This document shows positions 44,370-53,861 of a stretch of DNA of 64,000 nucleotides, in pieces (position 1 is the first letter of the stretch; every line of letters begins with the position of its first letter). The notes beneath the pieces are model-generated. The model saw only the letters and a list, made by a program, of their open reading frames with translations. It was not told where the DNA came from and made no database searches. Made by a program: the position numbers and the translations under genes. Origin of the DNA: Limonium bicolor (taxonomy: Eukaryota > Streptophyta > Magnoliopsida > Caryophyllales > Plumbaginaceae); NCBI GenBank assembly GCA_023374045.1, contig CM041776.1, positions 347,447,636-347,511,635 on the forward strand, given 5' to 3'.

Positions 44370-45126
44370 ATGAAATTTACCACCTTAGGGAAATTCCATA
44401 TCTGTTACCCAATACCTTCAAACTCACCTCATGAAGAGACCGACATCGCTAATCACCACTTCAACAACGAACAGTGTCAGGTCATCCGCCCAGGTATGAT
44501 CTTATTAAAAGGATACCTGACACCCGAAGCACAAGTTTCAATCATCCGACGATGCAACGAGTTAGGAACGGGTCCAGGAGGATTTTATACACCCGAATTC
44601 CCCGGTGGAGCTACAATGAAGCTGAAAATGATGTGCTTGGGAAAGGACTGGAACCCTTACACCAAGACATACCAAACAACGCGAGCAGGAGACGGAGCAA
44701 CACCTCCAGCAATACCCCCAGAATTCTAAACGCTTGTCACACAAGCTGTAGAAATTGCACAACAGTATGAAGATGAACCAATCCCTGCACTTGAAGCAGA
44801 TCTATGTATCGTCAACTTCTATGAGAAAGAAGGACGACTCGCTTACACCAAGACAAGGACGAGACAGCGGAATCTCTTGAACTAGGAGTGCCCGTAGTGT
44901 CTTGTCCATTGGTGATGACGCCGTATTTTTGTATAGCGAGCGGAAGCGTGTGGACCTCGCAGAGAAATTGGTATTGAGATCAGGAGATGTTCTAATCATG
45001 GGTGGAAAATCAAGGTTGCTGTATCACGGGATCCAGAAGATCAAGTTGAATACGGCACCACCGGCAATAATCAATGCCACACACATGAAACCAGGACGCC
45101 TGAACCTTACCTTTAGAAAGTATTAA
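44370..45126 (+). pseudogene. AlkB-type 2OG/Fe(II) dioxygenase captured by a retrotransposon
   Basis: Starts MKFTTLGKFHICYPIPSNSP, then CQVIRPGMILLKGYLTPEAQ, GPGGFYTPEFPGGATMKLKM and KMMCLGKDWNPYTKTY. The core follows: ADLCIVNFYEKEGRLAY; HQDKDE at 44846-44863 (iron-binding His and Asp, HxD); VDLAEKLVLRSGDVLIMGGK; SRLLYHG with the distal His at 45025-45027; and GRLNLTFRKY, whose Arg, Asn and Arg (45097-45117) are the AlkB RxNxxxR signature binding 2-oxoglutarate. Known: AlkB proteins remove methyl groups from DNA or RNA bases. The wording resembles plant ALKBH1-like proteins. Lesions: a TAA at 44727-44729 (one change from CAA), a missing base before the HxD His near 44846, and a second frame change near 44890. 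It is intronless, lies between gag and protease, and ends in its own stop. The substrate is unknown. Confidence 0.9.
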
Positions 45127-45266
45127 TCTTGTAGTAGCATGTAATCCAGTAGTAACGTGTATTAGAGACACAGTATGTATGATGGTTGGTTATTCAATAA
45201 AAGCAGTGTTGGTTATTAAATCCACTTGCGTTCCACCACTTTACTTATAATCTCATGAATCAATAG
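45127..45266 (+). other. Non-coding spacer between AlkB and protease
   Basis: Contains 'attcaataaaagc' at about 45194, a polyadenylation-signal-like site just after the AlkB stop, and ends in the acceptor-like 'atgaatcaatag|gttg'. Could be a 3' UTR remnant of the captured gene, or the end of a long intron. Confidence 0.5.
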
Positions 45267-45649
45267 GTTGTGGACTCGGTACCGAAGGTAACCTAAGCAT
45301 CCTCACCGAAGAACAAGCCGGCAAGAGCGGCACCATTCTAACGGGAACATTTCCAGTAAACGGCATCGAAGCCTCAGTATTATTCGACTCCGGCGCCTCT
45401 CACACCTTCATATCGCCATCTCTTGCGAAGAAGTTGGGGCTAGATGCGGATGAGCTACCAACTTCTTGGTTACTCTCCCATCGAAGGAGCGGGTACAGTG
45501 TACCAAGTATTACAAATCAGCCACCATTCAAATCAAAGGTGAAGCGTTTCCCATTTCCTTCATTGAATTAACGGATTGGGATTCGACTTAATAATTGGAA
45601 TGAACTGGTTGGAGCGGCACAAGGGAGAATCCTATGCGCCGAGCACCGA
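45267..45649 (+). pseudogene. Aspartic protease of the AlkB element
   Basis: Reads LSILTEEQAGKSGTILTGTF, then ASVLFDSGASHTFISPSLAK with the catalytic DSG (45386-45394), then KKLGLDADELP. A frame change near 45480 follows, after which [20 protein letters not shown] and NWLERHK match the end of the protease and the linker to RT. Known role: cleaves Gag-Pol. The entry from gag is not in frame by simple splicing to 45267; one base is off, which may be an error or an undetected site. Confidence 0.8.
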
Positions 45650-46460
45650 TTGCTGCTCAAGAGTCCATCTGGGGTCACTATTTCATACCGCCAGAGACCG
45701 AGAGAGCCTTCAACTATAGTCATCTCCGCCATGGCAATGTATCGGGAGCTCAGAAAAAGACATGAAGTGTATTTATGTCACGTGCAAGACCTGGAGAGAG
45801 ATCCAGAGTTCAGTGATGAGGTAGCAGTAGTCTCCGAATTCCCTGATGTATTTCCGAAAGAGCTACCTGGTATGCCACCACAGAGAGCGGTAGAATTTGA
45901 GATTGACCTCGTACCGGGTACTGGTCCCATTGCTAGGGCACCATACCGTATGGCACCAGCAGAAATGGTAGAACTCAAAGAACAACTACATGATCTTCTC
46001 GACAAAGGGTTTATACGCCCGAGCGTATCACCCTGGGGAGCACCGGTCCTCTTCGTGAAGAAGAAGGACGGTAGTCTCCGCCTCTGCATCGACTACCGCG
46101 AACTGAATGCGGTCACTGTAAAGAATAAGTACCCATTGCCACGCATCGACGACCTGTTCGATCAATTGAAGGGAGCATCCGTCTTTTCTAAGATTGATCT
46201 CCGATCCGGATACCACCAAATTGCTATCAAAGAGCAAGATGTTGAGAAAACAGCATTCCGAACAAGATATGGCCACTACGAATTCACGGTGATGCCATTC
46301 GGTTTGTCTAATGCACCAGCCAAATTCATGGACCTGATGAATCGGTTATTCAGTGATCAGCTGGACACTTCAGTAGTAGTATTCATTGACGACATTCTTG
46401 TGTATTCGAAGTCACCAGAAGAACATGAAAAACCATTTGAGAAGAGTACTTGAGACACTG
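45650..46460 (+). pseudogene. Reverse transcriptase of the AlkB element
   Basis: [20 protein letters not shown] leads into [80 protein letters not shown] and [20 protein letters not shown]. The catalytic block is [19 protein letters not shown], with the Asp pair. This is a chromovirus-type RT. The frame changes just after this (near 46435) into the thumb. Known role: copies the element RNA into DNA, primed by tRNA at the PBS. Confidence 0.95.
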
Positions 46461-47160
46461 CGCGAGAACCAGCTGTATGCGAAGTTCTCCAAATGCGAGT
46501 TTTGGCTAGATCAGGTATCATTCCTCGGTCATGTCATCTCGAGCGCGGGCATTTCAGTAGATCCATCCAAAATCGAAGCAGTGCGATCATGGCCTAGACC
46601 TAAGACTGTTACCGACATCCGGAGCTTTCTTGGTTTAGCCGGTTATTACCGGAGGTTTGTAAAGGACTTCTCAAAAGTCGCTAAGCCCATGACGTCATTG
46701 ATGAAGAAAGATGCACCCTTTGTATGGACAAAGGAGTGCGAGGTATCCTTCCAGAAACTAAAAGACTCATTGACCTCAGCGCCAATTCTCACACTTCCAG
46801 AGGGCACAGAGGGATTTGAGGTGTATTGTGATGCATCGGGCAAGGGCATGGGATGCGTACTCATGCAGCATGGCAAGGTAGTAGCCTGTGCTTCTCGCCA
46901 GCTGAAAAGCATGAGGAGAATTACCCGACACATGATCTAGAGTTAGGAGCCATTGTGTTCGCCTTGAAGATATGGCGACACTATCTCTATGTGGTAAGCA
47001 TCACCATCTACTTCGACCACAAAAAGTTTACAGTACGTATTCACCCAGAAAGAATTGAACCTAAGGCAGAGGAGGTGGATGGAGTTCCTCTCGGATTACG
47101 ACATCAACCTCCAATATAAAGAAGGGAAGGCAAACGTAGTAGCCAACGCCCTGAGTCGTC
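46436..47160 (+). pseudogene. RT thumb and RNase H of the AlkB element
   Basis: [60 protein letters not shown] and [20 protein letters not shown] (catalytic Asp) lie in one ORF that ends near 46938. The next block ([20 protein letters not shown], with the Glu) is in another frame. A third frame gives [20 protein letters not shown] and ANVVANALSRR. Frame changes near 46900 and 47050 break it. Confidence 0.9.
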
Positions 47161-48306
47161 GAGCACACTCGCTCCATTCGCTACTCGCTTCTTCTAGCTT
47201 GGTTGACGAGGTGCGAGACGCTCAGTTGAGCGACCCTTACTTCACAGAGATCAGACAGAAAATCACAGATGGTACCTTCGAGCGCCGAAAGTACGACTTC
47301 AAACTGCGTGAAGATGGTCTGATCCGTTTGAATGGCAGATTATGCGTCCCCCGAAGCAATGCTGAGCTAAGGGATCGCATTCTGCGAGAGTCACATTGTT
47401 CGACATTGCATGTCCATCCGGGAGCCTCTAAAATGTACAAAGACATGAAGAGGTACTTCTGGCGGTCAGGAATGAAATCAGACGTGACTGAGTATGTTCT
47501 GAGGTGTCTCACATGCCAGAAGGTGAAGTTCGAGCACCGAAGACCGGGAGGAATGGTGCAATCCATGCCCATTCCGGAGTGGAAATTCCACGATATCTCT
47601 ATGGATTTTGTTGTTGGACTCCCACCTGCTAGGGGAGGACTCAACATGATCTGGGTAGTAGTCGATCGTCTCACCAAGGTTGCCCGATTCATACCGATGA
47701 AGGACACCTGGAAGGTGGCGAAGCTCGCAGAGCTATTCGACAAGGAGATCATTCGACACCACGGAGTTCCGAAAACCATTGTATCTGACCGCGACACCAG
47801 ATTTCTTTCGAGATACTGGAGAGCAACACGGGAAGCGCTTGGTACTGAGTTGAAGCTTAGCACCGCCTTCCATCCACAGACCGACGGTCAGACAGAAAGG
47901 ACCATCCAAACACTAGAGGATATGCTAAGGGCATGTGCCTTAGACTTCCAGGGGAGCTCGATTGAGAAGCTTCATCTTATTAAGTTTTCGTATACCAATA
48001 GCTACCATGCTTCGATTAAGATGTCGCCATTCCAAGCTTTGTATGGTAGACCTTGGCCGTACCCCGTTATGTTGGGATGAGTCAAGCGAAGCGGTCATCA
48101 TAGGACCGGAGTATTTAGAACAAGTACAAGCTGAGGTACAACAAATCCGAGCAAATATGAAAGCAGCCCAAGATAGACAGAAATCCTATGCGGATGTGCG
48201 ACGACGCGACCTTGAGTTTGCCGTGGGTGACCAAGTGTACTTGCGTGTCTCACCTATGAAGGGCGTCTTTCGATTTTGCCAAAAGGGCAAGCTGAGCCCG
48301 AAGGGT
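47160..48306 (+). pseudogene. Integrase of the AlkB element
   Basis: Zinc domain: ESHCSTLHVHPGASKMYKDM and CLTCQKVKFEHRRPG (HHCC). Core: DISMDFVVGLPPARGG (Asp), KTIVSDRDTRFLSRYWRATR (Asp), AFHPQTDGQTERTIQTLEDM (Glu), complete. The ORF is open from 47055 to 48080. One frame change near 48030 leads to the C-terminal part, AQDRQKSYADVRRRDLEFAV and KGVFRFCQKGKLSPK. After this the expected RFIGPF block and chromodomain are not found. Confidence 0.95.
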
Positions 48307-48786
48307 ACGGGGCGTAGAGCCTTTTTGCCTTTGCATTGCTTCGGGTTAGCATTGCGTAGATGTATGTATTGTAATTGTATTTTGTTGGCACATGTAGTGC
48401 TAATTGTATTGTATTGGCACAAAGTGGTGCTAGTAGTACCCAATATGTAGTACAATGAGTATGGTTAGCGTATGGTATGTATGTAATGAGTAATGCATTT
48501 GTGTTGTACGGTATATGACACGAATGACATTGTGAAGTGTATTGCGAATGTATGAATTGGATGGAGCATTGTGTATGGTATTTGAATGAAGTATTGTGTA
48601 TGGATTGAGTATTGCGTTGGTATTTGAACTGAGTATGTTGCATGGTAACTGAATTGCGTATGCTGGTAGTGTAAGAATTGTGAACACCGTGTAAGGTGGT
48701 AGTAGAATGTATTGTGTGGAATTGGCTTGCCAAATGAGTAGAAATGGTAAACTGTAACCTTGAGCAACTTTGAGGGCAAAGTTTCT
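48307..48786 (+). other. Low-complexity 3' region replacing the pol C-terminus
   Basis: Rich in 'gtattg', 'gtatgt' and 'aattgtattg'. No chromodomain on any frame. The last 40 bases ('gagcaactttgagggcaaag...') resemble the usual end of Tekay-type pol (NFEGKV-like) just before the PPT. The minus ORFs here are His/Thr-rich readings of the repeats. Confidence 0.6.
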
Positions 48787-48799
48787 TAGGGGGGTAGAT
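48787..48799 (+). promoter_or_regulatory. Polypurine tract of the AlkB element
   Basis: 'taggggggtaga' immediately before the 3' LTR start TGAAATACCCC at 48800. This is the plus-strand primer site. Confidence 0.85.
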
Positions 48800-51700
48800 T
48801 GAAATACCCCGTAATAAAAACAGTGATTAATTAGGCTAATTATATTTTTAAAGGCTTAATTACACTTAAATAAATACGAGGGAACAAATCCCGAAAGAAA
48901 ACGGACCTTTAAAATGGGTTAAAAGCATGAACGAACCTTAAAGCGCGTTTTTTCGATGAAACCGGGAAAACACGACTTTAAGCGGGTCAAATAGACTCGT
49001 AACATTTTGGTCAACTAAATAGTCACTAATAAATATTGGTGGAGCTTTAGAACCAATACAATTGATTAAACGAGAAAATTCAGGAAAACGGGTACCGGTT
49101 AGTGAAAACTGTAACAACGGTAAGTTTGGGGTGAGAATGCAAATAAAGAAACTTAGTGTGTCCACTTTTGTAAATAAAAAGCAAAAAAATTGAGTGTGTG
49201 TGAGTGTGGGATCGAGAGCCCCTCCTCTCTCACTCTCTTTATTCTCTCTTATTAGCTAAAAGACAAGCCTAATAAGTAAAGCAAAAGCAAAAATAAAACT
49301 CTCTCTCCTCACAACTCCTCCTCACTCACGTTTTTCCCCTCCTTTCTATTCTCTCTATTTCTTCTTCTTTACCTTGCGACAGCCATGGAGAATTAGAGGA
49401 ACTCACACAACTCCCTCCTTCTCTCCTCTTGTCAACCATCAATCTTGCTCCAAAAATTATAAAAATTAGTACCATTGGAATCCCCTTGCAAAGGAGAACA
49501 TTTCCCTCCTTTCAAAAATCCAAAAGCTCAACTTTCATTTTGGTGGGTATTCTCCATTTGAAGATTCAAGTCCACCATTAGAAGCACCTTCACCTCCTTG
49601 TCATTTTGAGGTAAAAAACTTCTTGGAAATATCTTTTTCTAGGCCTTATGGGCAAAACAAAAATTCAACTAAACCTTGTTGGTGTCTTTGCTCTAGCCAA
49701 TTTGGGCTCCATCTTTGGGTGTGGAATCTTGCTTGGTTGCTGTCCACCACTCCACCCATTCATTGGAAGGTAATGCTTCATTCTAAATCTTAAACCAAGC
49801 ATAAACCCTAGATTTGAAGATAGTTCCTAAGTAGTTGTGTATGTTGATATGGGTTGTAGCATTGGTGTGTGAACCCCATTGAAAACCGAGAACAAGGAGA
49901 AAGAAAGAGGAAAGGAAGAAGAAGAAAAGAAAGAAAGAAAAACTAGCAAGACAAGTAATTGCTCTTACCTTGAACTAGTTTGTATGTAGTAGTGTAACAG
50001 ATTTTAAGTAGTAAAATGAGTAATGTATTTGAGTAATGAGTGGTAGTAATGTGTAGTGTATTGGAGAAGAGAACGTAACAGTTGTTGATGTTTAAATGAT
50101 GTTTAAAACTTGGGAAACATTGGGTAGTGAATGTGTATGTGTGCAGGAATTTTATGTGTTGTAGTAGTGTTGGATTGTGAGAATAAGGTATTGTATAAAC
50201 AGGTGTGAGAATGTGACTTGTGAGCTGAATAAATAGTGTGTGGAGAATGTTAGAAATATAGGGGAGACCATGTCAAATTTTGTGTAGAAATGAGAAGAAT
50301 TAAATTGTTTAAGAAGATGAAGTATTTGGAGAGTTTAAAAGGGATGTTTAGTAGCTTGTAACAGATTTTAGTAGGAGTTTGTAAATGGGATGGAATTAGG
50401 TTGAGAGTTAATGTATTTAAGATGCTAAGAGTAGCATTAGTTGAGGGAGTAGTGAGTATAAGGGCAAGGTGAAAATCTGTAGCATAGGAAGGAAAACAAA
50501 ATCAGTAGCATTAGTGTGAAGAAAACTAGTATAAGTGTTGAAATGAAATGAGGAAAATGTGTAAGGGAATGAAGGTTTGAGTAGTAAGTTTGGTAGATGG
50601 ATTAGGGTGATTTAGAACATCTAAATGAGTGGTAAACATGTAGGAAAGTATTGGTAAAGATTGGGGAAACAATGGGTAAAGAAAAACACCCAAAAACAGA
50701 TTTTAAAACTGAAGTACTGGGCCGGACCGACCTTAGGACCGAACTTGCAAGGTCGGTCGAGCCCAGATTTACAAGACGGGAAACCTTCTGGAATCGACCG
50801 ACCTTGCGACCGGACTTGCAAGTTCGGTCGGACCAGAAATTTCTCCCGTCAGAAACCTTCTGGAATGGACCGAACTTGCGACCGGACTTGCAAGTTCGGT
50901 TGGCCAGAAAAATTCCTGTAATGCAAGCTACTGGAATGGACCGACCTTGCGACCGGACTTGCAAGGTCGGTCGGGCTAAAATTTTCAAATACGAAACCTA
51001 CTGGAATGGACCGACCTTGGGACCGGACTTGCAAGGTCGGTCGGGCTAAAATTTTCAAATACGAAACCTACTGGAATGGACCGACCTTGGGACCGGACTT
51101 GCAAGGTCGGTCGGGCTAAAATTTTCAAATACGAAACTTACTGGAATGGACCGACCTTGGGACCGGACTTGCAAGGTCGGTCGGCCCTGGAATTTTACAC
51201 GATGTAGTCTACTGGAATGGACCGGACTTGCAAGGTCGGTCGCAAGTCCGGTCGAGTCAAAAAAAAATGTTTTAACTATATGATTATAGTAATCATATAT
51301 ACATATATATGCCTACATACACATATGCATATATATGTAGTAACACACCATTAATGAAGTAGTAATGGTAAGAAAGTAAGTAAATGAGTAAGGAAGCAAG
51401 CTTAAGAAGTAATAAGGAAAAGAATAGTTTTATAACCAAGTAAGAAAGTAATGGAGTAGTAAGTATACATTGAAAGTATCAATGAAGGAGTAAGTAGATC
51501 AATAATAGATCATTGATCATACTACTTCATGTATGTATAGGAATCCATAGTTGAGCTCCAAAGGAACCGGTAGTACCCTACGACGGTGAACGGTATGATT
51601 TCTTCATGCCCTGTATCCTAACTTGGTTACCCCGATTTGCGTGCTTATGTGATCACCAATAAGATAAATGCACGAATCGGACTTATATTGCACTTAACTG

Positions 51701-52939
51701 TGTTTGGACTATTTTGTTCTTGTTGAATCTTCTTGAACATTTAGTTTGTATAATTCATGAAATGTATGAATGGAAATGAAGTGTATGTGTAAGTATGAGT
51801 ACTTGTGTATTGTATGTATGTATGGAAGTAAGTATGGACTTCTACTAATTCCTAACAATCAAACTCCTAACATGAGTAATGAGTAAAATGGAATGAGTAG
51901 AAGCCCGATATAGTTTCGGCCACGCGTGAGGATAAGGAAACACAAGAGGTTGGATCCGAATCCTGGCTATAATCTTTTCCTTGGACCAAATCCCTTGAAT
52001 GGGTAGCATCCTGGATTAGTGGGCCACCCTAAAGCCCGGTGGTGGGATGTAGTAATCCCTGCCCGGAGGTCACACCGACTTAACTGGAAGTAAAGTATGT
52101 AAGAAGTAAGTATTGTATTTATATTGGTCTTGACTATTGTAAGTCATTGACCCGGAGTAAAAGTATTGAACACCCGATTAACCTGGGTGTGTAATAAGGC
52201 TAACAAGACCTTTGTATGTATTGGAGAATTGTATCTCCGTGATGCGGTGAGTGTGGTAAGTATGAATGGATGACTTGTATTGTACCTCTTGTATGTATTG
52301 TATGTATGTATGCTGGTGAAATGAATGTATTGTATTGTACTGTATAAAGCATGTATGTATGTATGAATGAAACGAACCGCATGTACTCGACCAAACAGTT
52401 GGCGTACCCTCGCTAGTACGCGGGGTATGCGGTTATCATATGCAGCGTAAGCTGACCCCCTAGGGGGAATGTTTTTACTCCACAGGTACCCGCGAGGCGT
52501 GACGGAAGGGTAAGGACGGAATGTGATACTTTTGGTAGACAGTAGGATAGAAACGGTGTACTGAGTTGTACACGGCTAAGGCCTTTTTGTGTAGCCGGTG
52601 TACCATGTGGTACACCTTTTTGGATAATGAATGCATGATTGGATAGTAAGGAGAGAATGTGTAAACTCTTAATTTTTGGGAAGTAGCACTGGATTGTAAT
52701 TCGCATAACTTGGATACTGTAATCAAATGTAAGTAAGTAATCGGTATTGTAAAGTAAGTAGTATGTATGCATTTTATTCTAATCATCAGACCGACACGGT
52801 AAGTAGCAGTAGCCTTGTTAACCTTAGATGGTTAACGGCGTTGTATCACCCGCCGGGAGTAGGTAAGTATTCCGCTGCGAGTAAGGCAATTATGGGAATG
52901 ATTAGAGGATAATGAAAGATTAGCGGTTGGGGTGTTACA
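48800..52939 (+). mobile_element. 3' LTR of the AlkB element (4140 bp)
   Basis: Co-linear with the 5' LTR apart from that LTR's rearrangement. Contains the leader (49200-49450), splice-like sites, the palindrome array (50722-51256), the 'cggtgaacggta' block (51584), the 'gctgaccccctaggggg...cacaggtac' block (52452-52489) and the terminus GGGGTGTTACA at 52939. ORFs listed in either direction inside it do not encode recognisable proteins. Confidence 0.95.
50722..51256. repeat. GC-rich palindrome array in the 3' LTR of the AlkB element
   Basis: Regular units of about 61-67 bp. The three copies at about 50936-51115 are almost identical, each with stem GACCGACCTTG...CAAGGTCGGTC. Earlier units (50815, 50870) carry the variant stem CCGAACTTG/CAAGTTCGG, in which both arms are changed together. 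Confidence 0.95.
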
Positions 52940-52974
52940 GCTGTATTTATTGTAAGTAGGGGCGTTACACCCGA

Positions 52975-53066
52975 ACAACATGTCTGTGGCCACGGACACC
53001 CCCGGACTGTGGCGGGAATTTAATTTTCAAACGTTTTAAGTTTTTTCAAACTATGTCCGGGCCTAC
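52975..53066. other. GC-rich host DNA right of solo LTR C
   Basis: Contains 'gtctgtggccacggacaccc' and 'tccgggcc', palindromic phrases like those at 31155-31199. It is the continuation of the pre-insertion host. Confidence 0.5.
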
Positions 53067-53861
53067 TGAAATACCCCGTAATTAAAAACAGTGATTAATT
53101 AGGCTAATGAAGGTTTTAGAAGCTTAATTATGTATAAATAATCATGAGAGCACAAATCCCGAAGAAAACGGATCCTTAAAACGGTTTAAAAACACAAACA
53201 AACCTTAAAGCGCGTTTTTCGAGGAAACCGAGAAAACGTGACTTTAAGCGGGTCAAATAGACTCGTAACAATTTTGGTCAACCAAATAGTCATTAGTAAA
53301 CATTAATGAAGGTTTAGAGCCAATAAAATCAATTAAACGAGAAAATAGTAAAAACTGTAAAAACCGGGAAGTTGTGGGGTGAGAGTGTAAATAAACTAAA
53401 CTAGTGTGTCCACTATTGCAAATAAAATTTTAAAAACCCTGTGAGGAGACTGTGTGAGCCGGCTGCCTCTTGTCCCCCTCTCTCACTTGTTAATTGTTCC
53501 TAATATGCTAAAGGACAAGGCAATAAAGTAAAACAAAAGCAAAAGTAAACTCACTTTTCTTACTCTCTTTATCTCTCCTACTCCCTCACAAACCCACGTA
53601 CTGCACTCCCCTCTCTTTCTCTGATTTTTCTTTTTCTTCTTGAAGCCTCTAAAGGTGATTTGCACACCACCACACCAACCTCATCTTCTTCTCCATTTTT
53701 GAGCACTCAAACCTCCACCAAAAATCACAAAATTGGTACCATTGAAATCCTCTCATCAAGGGGAACACTTCCCTCTTTTCCAAATTCAAAAACAACCAAC
53801 TTCATCTCCATGGGTGTTCTTGGTTTTGAAGATAAAGACCACCATTAGAAGCCTCTGGTCT

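Larger units (their letters stand above)
36668..52939 (+). mobile_element. Full-length Ty3/gypsy (Tekay/Del-like) element carrying AlkB, TSD GCTGT
   Basis: Flanked by GCTGT at 36663-36667 and 52940-52944. Parts in order: 5' LTR 36668-42531, PBS 42538-42548, gag with introns 42758-44199, AlkB domain 44370-45126, protease about 45267-45650, RT/RNase H 45650-47160, integrase 47160-48306, PPT 48787-48799, 3' LTR 48800-52939. LTRs start TGAAATACCCCG and end (G)GGGTGTTACA. The integrase tail (AQDRQKSYADVRRRDLEF and VGDQVYLRVSPMKGVFRF) is that of Tekay/Del chromoviruses, but no chromodomain is visible. Frameshifts in pol and AlkB make this copy defective as given. Inserted into solo LTR C. Confidence 0.95.
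31200..52969 (+). mobile_element. Solo LTR, family C (TSD CCCGA), split by the AlkB element
   Basis: Starts TGAAATACCCCTAAATT at 31200 and ends GGGGCGTTACA at 52969, flanked by CCCGA at 31195-31199 and 52970-52974. Removing the element at 36668-52939 and one copy of its target duplication leaves about 5.5 kb (31200-36667 plus 52945-52969). The middle (about 33000-35300) is extremely AT-rich and without genes. It lacks the GACCGACC array of the others but has a 45-bp hairpin repeat at the corresponding place (35911-36044). A 'ctcacccctcccggggtggg...acaggtgg' block lies near 36404-36465. Confidence 0.9.

Noticed and set aside
45150..45240. Separate promoter or gene end after AlkB
   Set aside because: Only an AATAAA-like site is visible, with no promoter or cleavage evidence; kept as a remark, not as a terminator.
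47237..47863. Minus ORF of 208 residues
   Set aside because: Antisense shadow of the integrase core on the plus strand.
50602..51058. Repetitive ORFs (MKILARPTLQVRSQGRS-type) on both strands of the palindrome arrays
   Set aside because: Both strands are open because the units are palindromic. The frame is not kept between LTR copies, so there is no evidence of translation.
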